From Pandoraea nosoerga (GTDB lineage Bacteria > Pseudomonadota > Gammaproteobacteria > Burkholderiales > Burkholderiaceae), in contig NZ_CABPSC010000007.1 in NCBI RefSeq assembly GCF_902459585.1, positions 62,001 through 126,000 of the forward strand: a DNA stretch of 64,000 nt, read 5' to 3'. Below are positions 1-7,918 of this stretch, one piece after another. The position numbers were made by a program, and so were the translations under genes. Under the pieces are notes generated by a model. The model made no database searches, had not been told where the DNA came from, and saw only the letters and a program-made list of their open reading frames with translations. Within the stretch, counting starts at the first letter, position 1, and each line of letters opens with the position of its first letter.

Positions 1-1
1 A

Positions 2-73
2 GCAGCGGCTCAGCAGCTTCGTGACGGCAGCAACATCACCAGTTCGACGCCGAAAAACTGGACCTTCGAATAA
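2..73 (+). CDS. TrbK-like lipoprotein, C-terminal fragment (cut by window start)
   Basis: An open frame entering from the left edge encodes 23 residues ending in PKNWTFE and a TAA stop. The residues AAAQQLRDGSNITSS match almost one for one the C-terminal half of the complete lipoprotein that starts 13 bp downstream (AAAKQLRDGSNIVSS, then PKNWTW). This shows a tandem duplication of a small lipoprotein gene just before trbL. The start codon, signal peptide and lipobox lie outside the window. Function is inferred only from the paralogue. Confidence 0.7.
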   Translation, partial: AAAQQLRDGSNITSSTPKNWTFE

Positions 74-85
74 GGGAGACTGGCG

Positions 86-274
86 ATGAAATTCACCATC
101 TTGCTCATCCTTATCACAGTTCTTACAGGTTGCGAGGACAAGAGCGCTCGGATCGAGGCACAGCAGGCGGCAGCCGCGAAGCAACTGCGCGACGGCAGCA
201 ACATCGTCAGTTCCTCTCCGAAAAACTGGACGTGGGGCGATACGCCATCACAACCGCAAAAGAAAGACCAATGA
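86..274 (+). CDS. trbK: TrbK-like small lipoprotein (possible entry exclusion)
   Basis: A 62-residue protein with a classic lipoprotein signal: a hydrophobic stretch (FTILLILITVL) followed by the lipobox LTGC, with Cys about residue 16 as the acylated residue. The mature part is short, charged and Gln/Ala-rich. A purine-rich ribosome site (AAGGGAG) lies just before the ATG. In P-type conjugation systems a small lipoprotein, TrbK, sits between trbJ and trbL and gives entry exclusion, blocking uptake of the same plasmid. Position directly before trbL and the lipobox support that name, but sequence identity to TrbK is not evident by eye. The upstream paralogue makes this a tandem pair. Confidence 0.6.
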   Translation: MKFTILLILITVLTGCEDKSARIEAQQAAAAKQLRDGSNIVSSSPKNWTWGDTPSQPQKKDQ

Positions 275-288
275 GGAGGAGCCGCGCT

Positions 289-1737
289 ATGAAAACGATG
301 CTTTCCGAAGGCTTCAAGCGCCTTGCCGTTGCCTCGACGGCCATCGCCTATACGGCAACCGTTGCAGCCGCACCGCTGAATTCCAACGTAGTCGATTCGG
401 TGATGGGGAAATACCAGGCCGCTGCCAGCGCGTGGGGCAGCGTCATGGTGAGCTACGCATCGTGGTTGTTTTGGGGCCTCGCGCTGATCAGCATGGTGTG
501 GACGTTCGGGATGCTGGCGTTGAAAAACGGCGGCATTCAGGAGGCACTGGCTGAAATCGTTCGCTTTTTCACTGTGCTCGGCTTCTTCTGGTGGATTCTC
601 TCCAACGGGCCTGCGATTGCCGATTCCATCGTCAAGTCGATGTGGATGATCGGCGCGAAGGCCATCGGCCAGTCAACCGATTTTACGCCAGGAGGCATCG
701 TGCAAATCGGCTATGACATTTTTACCAAGGCGCTCGATCAGTCGTCGGTCTGGTCGCCGACGGACAGCGTGGTAGGTCTCCTCATGGCGTTGGTTGTGAT
801 GATCGTTCTTGCGATTGTCGGCGTGAACCTGCTCCTGGTCTTTGTGTCGGCCTGGATCATGATCTACGGCGGGGTGTTTTTTCTTGGCTTTGGTGGGGCG
901 CGCTGGACGTCAGATATCGCGATCAGCTACTACAAGCATGTCTTGGCGATCGGAGCCGAGATGATGGTAATGCTGCTGCTCATCGGGATCGGCAAGACGT
1001 TCATCAACGAGTACTACGCCAGCATGAGAGCCGGAATCGACCTCAAGGAAATGGCGATCATGCTTATAGCGGCATTCGTGTTGATGTATCTCACGAACAA
1101 GATACCGCCGAGGATCGCAGGCATTGTTGGTGTTGGTGGCGCTGGTTCGATTGGTGGTGTTGGGGTTGGCTCGGTGATGGCTGCTGCCGCCATGACCGCG
1201 AGCGCGGCGGCGTCTGTCGGTTCTACTGCGATGGCCGGCGCGACGAGCTCGGCCGGTGGAGCATCGGCTCTCAAGGCGGCGTTCCAGTCAGCGCAGCAGA
1301 ACATGGCCGATGGCAGCGGTATGTTCTCGAACAGTGGCGACAGTTCGTCGGGCAGTGGCTCGTCGAGTGGCAGCGGCTTGGGCGGCTTTGGCAGCGGTAG
1401 CACGTCCGGCGGCAGCGGCGGCTTCATGTCTGCCATGAGCACAGCCGGCCGCTTCGCGGCGGACATGGGCGCGAATCTCGCCAAGGGCGCGAGCGCAGTC
1501 GCCAAGGACAAGGCCGCGAACATGATGGACGCCGCGAAGGAACAAATGGCGCAGACGACGGGCAGCAAGATTGCGTCGGCGATTTCGAGCAGGAGCGGTG
1601 CCAGCACGGACACTGAATCGAATTTCGCCGGCGACAGTCTCGGTGCGGGTCGGCAAAGCGCGATGGCCGGGGGCAATATGAACGACGAGGTAGCTGCGTT
1701 CGTAAACAAACATCGTCCAACTGAGGACGAGGCTTAG
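289..1737 (+). CDS. trbL: P-type conjugative transfer protein TrbL (VirB6-like)
   Basis: A 482-residue polytopic inner-membrane protein of the TrbL/VirB6 family, part of the membrane platform of a type IV secretion system that moves DNA during conjugation. I see an N-terminal signal sequence (about residues 1-26, ending VAAA), then several hydrophobic segments between about residues 45 and 280, and a long Gly/Ser/Ala-rich C-terminal tail from about residue 285, typical of TrbL. The start at 289 is chosen because an AGGAGG site lies 9 bases upstream; the frame is open further upstream but that part overlaps the lipoprotein gene. No trbF, trbG or trbI follows, so the transfer operon either ends here or is interrupted. 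Confidence 0.85.
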   Translation: MKTMLSEGFKRLAVASTAIAYTATVAAAPLNSNVVDSVMGKYQAAASAWGSVMVSYASWLFWGLALISMVWTFGMLALKNGGIQEALAEIVRFFTVLGFFWWILSNGPAIADSIVKSMWMIGAKAIGQSTDFTPGGIVQIGYDIFTKALDQSSVWSPTDSVVGLLMALVVMIVLAIVGVNLLLVFVSAWIMIYGGVFFLGFGGARWTSDIAISYYKHVLAIGAEMMVMLLLIGIGKTFINEYYASMRAGIDLKEMAIMLIAAFVLMYLTNKIPPRIAGIVGVGGAGSIGGVGVGSVMAAAAMTASAAASVGSTAMAGATSSAGGASALKAAFQSAQQNMADGSGMFSNSGDSSSGSGSSSGSGLGGFGSGSTSGGSGGFMSAMSTAGRFAADMGANLAKGASAVAKDKAANMMDAAKEQMAQTTGSKIASAISSRSGASTDTESNFAGDSLGAGRQSAMAGGNMNDEVAAFVNKHRPTEDEA

Positions 1738-1751
1738 ACAGCACAAGCGCA

Positions 1752-1773
1752 CCGGCCGGCGGCAACCGGCCGG
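1752..1773. repeat. GC-rich hairpin after trbL
   Basis: Two copies of CCGGCCGG flank a CGGCAA loop 14 bp after the trbL stop. The 8-bp stem is perfect. No T-run follows, so it could be an RNA-stabilising intercistronic hairpin or a weak terminator between trbL and the next small gene. Confidence 0.45.
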
Positions 1774-1810
1774 CACTTCCACGTAACAACACCTGCTTGA
1801 GAGGTGAAGC

Positions 1811-2041
1811 ATGGCAATCACGCATGATACCGAAGCACGGCAAGTTATCCATCACGCGGCAATGCAACTCGCGGCCTTGGACTTCATGGACCAGAGCACC
1901 GCTCGGGAGCTATCGACACTGGCGGAGGCCGTTGCGAACCTGTTCATGGTCGTCTTCTACCAGGCCGAAACAGGGCGGGCGACGCACCGAGATTTCAGTG
2001 AGGCAATGGCCGTTGTACGCCAAACGTTGCAGCACCATTGA
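1811..2041 (+). CDS. small hypothetical protein, ICE-borne
   Basis: A 76-residue predicted cytoplasmic, helical protein with no recognised domain. It starts with MAITHDTEARQ and a GAGAGGTGAAG ribosome site lies just before the ATG. It lies in the same direction as trbL and the following unknown gene, with only short gaps, so the three may be co-transcribed. No signal peptide, membrane segment or catalytic motif is visible. Its setting suggests an accessory gene of the conjugative element; no function is proposed. Confidence 0.55.
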   Translation: MAITHDTEARQVIHHAAMQLAALDFMDQSTARELSTLAEAVANLFMVVFYQAETGRATHRDFSEAMAVVRQTLQHH

Positions 2042-2077
2042 GCTGCGAGCAGCATGCTATCGGCGCAGGGAGCTTCC

Positions 2078-2599
2078 ATGAACCACACAGACTTTTATAT
2101 CGGCCTGACCTTCATGGATTGCACGGGGTGGTGGCGTTGTACCGATGTCGGTGCCCGAACCATCTTGGCGATCCGATTGGACCACGACGATCCGCACTGG
2201 TATGAAGGCCCGCCCTATATCGTCAAAGAAGAGGTATTCGATGAAGACGATATTTCACGTTGTCACCTTACAGTCGAGGAATCGATTCGTGCGGCGGTCC
2301 ACGCCGCAGATAACTCCGAGCATCCGGGCTTTCCCCACGAGGTTGTCGAACGGATGATGGCGACTCGGCGCGCACACCCGTACCCGCACGAAGGAGTTCT
2401 GCGATTTGATCGCAAGCGTCCGGATGGCGAAGTTCTTCACCCTTATGCTGGGCGAAAAGAAGGTGAATCATGGGTTGTGGATCTCTACCTACCCTTTCGA
2501 GGCACCTACGAGACAATGGCCGAGCGTGACTTTATATCGTTACAGAGAGCCACGCCGGATGACCTTCGAGCCAGGGCAAGCCGTTTGACCAGCACGTAG
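2078..2599 (+). CDS. hypothetical protein, ICE-borne
   Basis: A 173-residue soluble, acidic protein rich in Trp, His and Asp near its N-terminus (MNHTDFYIGL, then CTGWWRC, then DHDDPHWYEG). No family recognised. The ATG at 2078 is preferred over an in-frame ATG at 2054 because a GCAGGGAG site sits just upstream of the former. Codon use is consistent with a real gene throughout, and the reading frame is uninterrupted. It follows the 76-residue gene by 36 bp. An AT-rich inverted repeat follows the stop codon. Confidence 0.6.
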   Translation: MNHTDFYIGLTFMDCTGWWRCTDVGARTILAIRLDHDDPHWYEGPPYIVKEEVFDEDDISRCHLTVEESIRAAVHAADNSEHPGFPHEVVERMMATRRAHPYPHEGVLRFDRKRPDGEVLHPYAGRKEGESWVVDLYLPFRGTYETMAERDFISLQRATPDDLRARASRLTST

Positions 2600-2613
2600 C
2601 GCATAACGCTGGT

Positions 2614-2637
2614 AAGAATAATAAGAATATTATTCTT
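2614..2637. repeat. AT-rich perfect inverted repeat
   Basis: Ten-base arms (AAGAATAATA and TATTATTCTT) separated by AGAA form a perfect dyad shortly after the stop of the preceding gene. It stands out because the surrounding DNA is GC-rich. It may be a protein-binding site for the next gene or act as a weak terminator; there is no clean T-run. Confidence 0.5.
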
Positions 2638-2692
2638 CTTCCCGACTACCGCGACACGGCGCATCGTATTCGAACTGAGCCGGAGCGCTCCG

Positions 2693-2920
2693 ATGCTTCA
2701 ATATCAACCCGTTACCGTCCACGAAGCCGTCTCCTTTACCCGTGATCGTTGTAGCCGCCGCCTAGCGTCCACCGATATGGAGTGGCACGAAAAATTGTCG
2801 CTCTCGTTCACGGGTGGTTACATGTCCGTTTTCGGGGATGGCAGCCAAATCAGTATCGACCTCTGTCAGCAGAGCCTGAAGGACGTTCTTGGGCCGTGGC
2901 TGCGTATCACGCACCCATGA
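2693..2920 (+). CDS. small hypothetical protein
   Basis: A 75-residue basic protein with no recognised domain. A GGAG ribosome site lies 7 bases before the ATG. The C-terminal half (residues about 40-75) is moderately hydrophobic without a clear membrane segment. It lies between an AT-rich dyad and the next small gene in the same direction. The assignment as a gene rests on the ribosome site, the spacing and the absence of a better frame; it could be spurious. Confidence 0.45.
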   Translation: MLQYQPVTVHEAVSFTRDRCSRRLASTDMEWHEKLSLSFTGGYMSVFGDGSQISIDLCQQSLKDVLGPWLRITHP

Positions 2921-2950
2921 ACGTCGATCTTCAACTGAGCCAAGACACCC

Positions 2951-3250
2951 ATGACCATGAGCAGCGACGAAAAACAATCGAACCTCAATGCCACCACCCA
3001 ACCAAGCGACAAAGCGGGGAACGCGACCGGTGCGTTCAAGGAGAATGCCTTGAGCGAGCAAGATGCCATCGCAAGCGGTAACGTCCTGGCCAACTTGGCT
3101 GATGCGCCAGAGCCGACCTTCCTGGACGACGAAGGCCCTACCCTTGACGTTCCTCTGTTCATCACCAGGAACAATGCCCGCGAACTATTCGGCCTATGTC
3201 CCGGCGAGACGGTAGCCCAAGCGTTAGCGCGCAAGGCCAAAGAAGGTTAG
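2951..3250 (+). CDS. small acidic hypothetical protein
   Basis: A 99-residue protein whose first half is low-complexity, polar and probably disordered (MTMSSDEKQSN...), followed by a more ordered C-terminal half containing FGLCPGETVAQALARKA. An alternative ATG lies two codons in. The ribosome site is weak. It is the last rightward gene of the conjugative element's visible part and converges with the leftward OLD nuclease gene, with about 120 bp of non-coding DNA between the stops. No function is assignable. Confidence 0.5.
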   Translation: MTMSSDEKQSNLNATTQPSDKAGNATGAFKENALSEQDAIASGNVLANLADAPEPTFLDDEGPTLDVPLFITRNNARELFGLCPGETVAQALARKAKEG

Positions 3251-3370
3251 GCGTGGGCTCGCGTGCGATAAGGGAGGTCGAATTTGCGGCTTGGCTCCCC
3301 GAGCTTTCAACCAGGAGCAGAAGCGTAGCGCGTGAGCACGGTCGATCAGTAATGCCGCGATTTCCGCTCG

Positions 3371-5221
3371 TTAAACGAGCATCCCGTGAATCCTTTTAAG
3401 CCAGCCCGATACCTCGCCGGCCGCGTCGATCTCCGCAAGTCTCGCGGGGGTCATTTTTGCAGCAGCGTCGCGGTTGAGCCGCTTTTTGGCCCGATTGACC
3501 TTATCACCCAATTCCTTGGCGTCAGCCAAGACATCGGCCCATGGCTTCGTGCTACCAGACGATTCGTGAACGGATTTGGCAACGATTAGCGGAACGTCAC
3601 AGGTGTCCGTGTAGGTGACCACGATACCGTTCATACCTTCCGCGATGGCGTCCGCGTGCAAATAGTTCTCGAGCTCGCGCTTCGTCGTTATGACCGCCCA
3701 AGATCCGTCGGTACGGGCGTTTACCGTATCGCACTCCGCTTGGTACTTCGGCGGCACGGCATCGTCACGATCATAGATATGAACTTCCGGAAGATTCAGG
3801 TTTCGCAGATAGTGCTTGGCAACCCATTGCTTGAGCGAGCCTCCACCGAGAGGGACAAGCGCCACTCGGTTGTCGCCGGTGAAATCGACGACATCAGCCA
3901 TGCTTGGTTTCAGCATGGAACTGATGCGCTCAAGGAATTCGATATCGTTGGTCCCTTCGACGAAGACCAGCGCTTGGACCCGCCGATCAGGCAATACGCC
4001 GAGTTCGTTTGCAATCGTGGCCAAATCGTCGTCGGTGCAATGAACGACGGTAGCCGTACCGTCGGCCTGTTTGCGCACGCACCGCAGGCTATCGCTCGGC
4101 AAAAGCCCGGCTAGCCCGGGCGTGTGAGACGTGACCAGAACTTGCGTGTTCTCATCTACGGCAAGTTCCTTAAGTGCTTGAACGAGCAAGCGCTGGTTGT
4201 CGGGGTGTTGCGACGTCTCCGGCTCCTCGATGGCGTAGATGACGCTCAATGCGCCCTTCTCGGTACGTCGCCTCTCCGCTTCGGCCCGGAAAAAGTTCAG
4301 GAGGATAAGACGGCGAACGCCGCTCCCGCGCTTGTTGATGGGAATGTCGTTGTCCCCCACAAGGCCAAACTTGAAGACATCCCATTTGGGATCGGCCTTG
4401 AAAAATGGCTTAAGCTCACTCGCTAGGCGACTGTCCATCTCGTTCAATTTTTCGAGTGTTCGCTTCGCGACATCTTCCGCCCTAAGTCTCACCGCATCCT
4501 CGATCTTCTTCAGATCGTCCGCCATTTCCTTAAGCGCTTGCGTGATCGCAAATTTGAGCGGGCTTTGAACCTCTTCGTCACCGTCCTGGCTTGGTCGGTC
4601 AGAGCGGAACAGCGCGTACATCGGAAGCTGCGGCTTGAGCTGATCCCAGACCTTCTTGGCATCCTCCTTGTCGAGCGGGAGCAGCCGGCGTTCTAGCGTT
4701 AACGGTTGACAAGCAGCACGGATCGCTTGGCGCATATTCCCATTTATCGCCAAGTTCACGGTCGACTCGTCGATACCGAGCTTTTTGATTCTGGACTTGA
4801 GGTCGCTGTTTTTGAGCGTGAGCAGATCGGCGGCGTCGGCATTGACCGGATGTAGCGCTGTCGCGAAAACCGCTTCTTTCGGCGTTTTACCCGAACAGTC
4901 CCATTCCTTAGTGATCTCCAGCTCGCCTTTTTCGTTCAGCAGATGCTCAGCAGCGAGGGATGTCGGGGCAGCAGCGTCGAGAACAATCTTGATAGGCAGG
5001 TTCGTGAAGGCACAGCCGATGCGGATCGTTGTCCCATTGGCGTACACACACGCATCGCCGCGTTCGGGCTTGCCGTCATTGAAGAAGATTTCGAGTGCTT
5101 CGAGGATCGTTGACTTGCCAGCGTCGTTTTTACCAACGAAAGCTGTCAGGTCGTCGATCTCGATTCGGACGCTTTGAGCGTACCCACGGAAATTTTCAAG
5201 AATTACAGCGGCGAGTTTCAC
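3371..5221 (-). CDS. OLD-family ATP-dependent endonuclease
   Basis: A 616-residue protein of the OLD (overcoming lysogenization defect) family: an ABC-type ATPase followed by a TOPRIM nuclease domain. Visible motifs are Walker A GKNDAGKST (residues 30-38), a Walker B-like EEPETSQHP (about 328), the TOPRIM acidic motif FVEGTND (about 418) and YDRDD (about 480). The start is a GTG at 5219-5221 behind a strong GGAGGGG site. Such proteins cut DNA and often act in phage defence. The Gabija partner GajB (a UvrD-like helicase) is not adjacent, so I do not call it GajA. It is the last gene of a leftward block with a restriction-modification set and integrase. Confidence 0.85.
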   Translation of the reverse strand: MKLAAVILENFRGYAQSVRIEIDDLTAFVGKNDAGKSTILEALEIFFNDGKPERGDACVYANGTTIRIGCAFTNLPIKIVLDAAAPTSLAAEHLLNEKGELEITKEWDCSGKTPKEAVFATALHPVNADAADLLTLKNSDLKSRIKKLGIDESTVNLAINGNMRQAIRAACQPLTLERRLLPLDKEDAKKVWDQLKPQLPMYALFRSDRPSQDGDEEVQSPLKFAITQALKEMADDLKKIEDAVRLRAEDVAKRTLEKLNEMDSRLASELKPFFKADPKWDVFKFGLVGDNDIPINKRGSGVRRLILLNFFRAEAERRRTEKGALSVIYAIEEPETSQHPDNQRLLVQALKELAVDENTQVLVTSHTPGLAGLLPSDSLRCVRKQADGTATVVHCTDDDLATIANELGVLPDRRVQALVFVEGTNDIEFLERISSMLKPSMADVVDFTGDNRVALVPLGGGSLKQWVAKHYLRNLNLPEVHIYDRDDAVPPKYQAECDTVNARTDGSWAVITTKRELENYLHADAIAEGMNGIVVTYTDTCDVPLIVAKSVHESSGSTKPWADVLADAKELGDKVNRAKKRLNRDAAAKMTPARLAEIDAAGEVSGWLKRIHGMLV

Positions 5222-5363
5222 AACCCCTCCCCCCGACGAATGTGGTCCACTGAACTGGTAGTCTATTAACGGCTTCCGCTTGAAAAAAGTGTCCGTCCGC
5301 GCTACGCCGACATATCGGAACTAGTCAGACAGCGACCTGTTACGCAAGGACTGCGGCCGCAAC

Positions 5364-6161
5364 CTATGTACGGTAAGCAACGATTTCGTTGTGATCGAGT
5401 TCGCCCGCAGGCACGAGCTTGTAATGTCGTTCTTCGACGACTTTGAGCTCGTCATCCTCTATTTTCAACTCGAATAATGCAATTTGATCGCTACTCACGA
5501 ATTGGGCAGAGATCGGTCGGCATCGCAACGCCGGATATTTTTGCGCGCACCAAGCGGTGTCCTGCGCGGTCTGTACCGTCGAAATTTGGTCGCTGCCACC
5601 CTTGGCTTGTACAGGGATGACATAGTGACAACCGTACTTGTCGAGACCGACATAAAGCTCGTCGATCTCGATTTGCCCCATGTCCTTGACGCTCGTGCGC
5701 AAATGGTTCTGTAGCGAGAACGTGGTGAGACCAAGAAAGATGTCGATGAGCCGGTTGTAGCGCACCTTCGCGAGTAGAGCTTGTTCATCGTCGAGGGCGT
5801 AGGCCGCGATGATTTCCGGCGTGTTGTCGGGAATGCGGATAACAGCGAGATTCGGGTTAGGCAAGATCCGATTGGCGGACGCTAGCCGGAAGCGGTACTT
5901 CGAACGTCCTACCAACTCGATAATCCATTCGCGTCCTTTGGGCTGTGTGGCGATGACTTTCGCCGGCATGGGGACTCGAAACCGCATCGCATAGATCACG
6001 TCTCCCAAATTGTCGGGCAGGGCGATTCCAAGCTGGTTCGCGGCTTCTTTCAGTGCCTTACGCTCAAAAGGAATCTCCGTAGTACCTTCGACGTATCCAT
6101 CGAAGAAAATTTTCTCGATGAGCTGGTGATAACGAGTCGGAGCCTTGGCTTTATCGTTCAT
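5364..6161 (-). CDS. putative type II restriction endonuclease, PD-(D/E)XK-like
   Basis: A 265-residue soluble protein, assigned as the restriction partner of the cytosine methyltransferase because the two genes overlap by 4 bp (ATGA) in the same direction. A candidate nuclease core is EIDELYVGLD (about residues 165-175) followed by VIPVQAKGG (about 180-187), which resembles the E...(D/E)XK arrangement with Gln in place of the usual acidic residue (QAK). The N-terminal third (about 1-120) looks like a separate specificity or regulatory part. The recognition site cannot be told from sequence. A 142-bp gap separates it from the OLD gene downstream. Confidence 0.65.
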   Translation of the reverse strand: MNDKAKAPTRYHQLIEKIFFDGYVEGTTEIPFERKALKEAANQLGIALPDNLGDVIYAMRFRVPMPAKVIATQPKGREWIIELVGRSKYRFRLASANRILPNPNLAVIRIPDNTPEIIAAYALDDEQALLAKVRYNRLIDIFLGLTTFSLQNHLRTSVKDMGQIEIDELYVGLDKYGCHYVIPVQAKGGSDQISTVQTAQDTAWCAQKYPALRCRPISAQFVSSDQIALFELKIEDDELKVVEERHYKLVPAGELDHNEIVAYRT

Positions 6162-7420
6162 GCGGCAACCGCTTCCGTTTCGTCTTCGTGGCGTACAACA
6201 GGACGCTGGCGCCGGGCGATTACGGTGCTAGATACGCCGAACATCGCGGCCGCATCGCTCATCGAAATTCCGATCAGGCTTTCATCGCCGAGTGCCAGGA
6301 TTTCGGTAGGCTTTTCGGGCTTCTTTTTCAACGCCTTCATGACCTGCGCGCCGACAGCACGTGCCAACATTGGAGGCACACTGTTACCGATCTGCCTGAA
6401 GCCGTGCCACTTGGTCGCATGGAAGCGAAACCAATCGGGATAGGAGTGCAAGCGCGCTGCTTCGCGCACCGTGATGACACGGGGCGCAGTCGGATGGATC
6501 GGACGCGGCGATGTGAACGCGCCGCGATCACTGGCGGTACCTGCACGCAGCGTGTTGCAAATACCGTCGAGAGCTAGTTTCTTAAAACGACTGATCGGTT
6601 CGACGTCGCCGGGGGCCGTAGCTGCAAAGCGGCTTCTCGACAGATCGGTATGCTCCGTCAGCAAGGATCCGGTCAACAGGGATGCATCGAATTGCCGTCG
6701 ATAACTAAAGTCGGTGGGGTCGTCCTTTTTTCCGCGCAAGTACGCTGCATAGGTCGACGGTTTGCCGTACTTCGCCTTTGTCCAATCGCGCTCCCACAGC
6801 TCGGGAAACGTCTCGGCATCCGGGATGTCGCCAATCGCTTCGGCAACGGTCGTGTGGCCCGTCGGTTGCGGATAAGTCGGTAAGGGCAAGCCCTTGCGCG
6901 CCCCCATGAGAATCAGTCTCCGCCTATCTTGAGGTACCCCGAAGTCAGCGGCGTTGAGAACCTTGTAGTCCGTTTCGACATCGTAGCCGCCCTCTTGGAA
7001 AGCTTCGATGATCTCTTGCAGAAACTTTCGGTGTTTTCCGACAGTCAGTCCTTTGACGTTTTCGAAGATGAAGTATTTGGGCTTCAGTTCCAGCACGACT
7101 CGGACATAGTGATGTACGAGCTGGTTGCGTGCGTCGTCGAGCGCTCGCTTGCCAATGAGCGAAAAGCCCTGGCACGGTGCTCCCCCGACCACAACGTCGA
7201 TATCGCGTTTGCCGATACCAGCGCGTTGTCGCAGCTCGTCGCCGGTTACATCAACGACACTCTTGCAAATCGTGGCGCAGGTAGGGAAGTTGAACTTGTG
7301 GGCGGCGGAGTGAATGGGGTCTATGTCCACCGCAGCCACGATGTCGAAACCGGCTTGTTCGAAGCCGAGGCTCAGCCCCCCGGCTCCTGCGAAAAGGTCG
7401 ATCCCGATTGGGCGAGTCAT
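6158..7420 (-). CDS. dcm: DNA (cytosine-5-)-methyltransferase
   Basis: A 420-residue C5-cytosine methyltransferase using S-adenosylmethionine. The conserved motifs are in order: I DLFAGAGG (about residue 10), IV GAPCQGFS with the catalytic Cys (about 80), VI FENV (about 117), VIII QDRRR (about 162) and X RQIGNSVPP (about 340). The variable target-recognition region lies between VIII and IX. A C-terminal tail after about residue 375 contains a short helix-turn-helix-like stretch. The ATG at 7420 is preferred over an upstream in-frame TTG at 7447. It overlaps the putative nuclease gene and follows vsr, forming a vsr-methylase-nuclease operon. Confidence 0.93.
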   Translation of the reverse strand: MTRPIGIDLFAGAGGLSLGFEQAGFDIVAAVDIDPIHSAAHKFNFPTCATICKSVVDVTGDELRQRAGIGKRDIDVVVGGAPCQGFSLIGKRALDDARNQLVHHYVRVVLELKPKYFIFENVKGLTVGKHRKFLQEIIEAFQEGGYDVETDYKVLNAADFGVPQDRRRLILMGARKGLPLPTYPQPTGHTTVAEAIGDIPDAETFPELWERDWTKAKYGKPSTYAAYLRGKKDDPTDFSYRRQFDASLLTGSLLTEHTDLSRSRFAATAPGDVEPISRFKKLALDGICNTLRAGTASDRGAFTSPRPIHPTAPRVITVREAARLHSYPDWFRFHATKWHGFRQIGNSVPPMLARAVGAQVMKALKKKPEKPTEILALGDESLIGISMSDAAAMFGVSSTVIARRQRPVVRHEDETEAVAA

Positions 7421-7498
7421 AAGTGAAGTCCCTGTTTTTGGTTGCAAATCGTTGGCTGGGAGTTTACGCGAAAACGATCGCTTTGTCGATCGTAGTTT

Positions 7499-7909
7499 TC
7501 ACTTCGTGTCGAGCAGGTCCTTCAGGCGCGTTGCCAGCCCTTCGAGATCGGTCAGCTCACATTGCCAGACGACGGCCACACGCCAGCCGGTCGCCTCAAG
7601 TGCAGCCTCCTTTCGAGCATCCCGGTCGCGATTGGTGGCAATTTTCGGTTGCCAGTAGTCGAGGCGCGACTTCGGTAGTTGACCGATGCGGCAACCATGG
7701 CCGTGCCAGAAGCAGCCGTGCACAAACAGCGCGACGCGCCGGCTCGGGAAGACCACATCGGGCGTTCCTGGCAGGTCTTTCCGATGGAGTCGAAAGCGAT
7801 AGCCGAGGCGATGCAGCAGCGAGCGAACAATCATCTCTGGCCGCGTATTCTTGCCTTTCACCTGTTGCATGAGGTGTCGGCGTTGATCGGAATTCAGACG
7901 GTCTGTCAA
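7499..7909 (-). CDS. vsr: very short patch repair endonuclease Vsr
   Basis: A 136-residue nuclease that nicks beside T:G mismatches made when 5-methylcytosine deaminates, so it limits mutation caused by the neighbouring cytosine methylase. Length and motifs fit the family: GTPDVVF with catalytic Asp51, and HGCFWHGHGC giving His64, Trp68 and His69, the same positions as in the Escherichia coli enzyme. The start is a TTG at 7907-7909, only 9 bp after the integrase stop codon, so it is probably translated from the integrase transcript. The methylase gene follows 78 bp downstream. Confidence 0.92.
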   Translation of the reverse strand: MTDRLNSDQRRHLMQQVKGKNTRPEMIVRSLLHRLGYRFRLHRKDLPGTPDVVFPSRRVALFVHGCFWHGHGCRIGQLPKSRLDYWQPKIATNRDRDARKEAALEATGWRVAVVWQCELTDLEGLATRLKDLLDTK

Positions 7910-7918
7910 TGTCGATCT

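Noticed and set aside
130-288. Upstream extension of trbL to 130
   Set aside because: It overlaps the lipoprotein gene in another frame and lacks a membrane-protein-like N-terminus; AGGAGG before 289 supports the later start.
3371-5221. Calling the OLD gene GajA of a Gabija system
   Set aside because: No UvrD-like helicase (GajB) lies next to it; neighbours are a methylase, nuclease and vsr.
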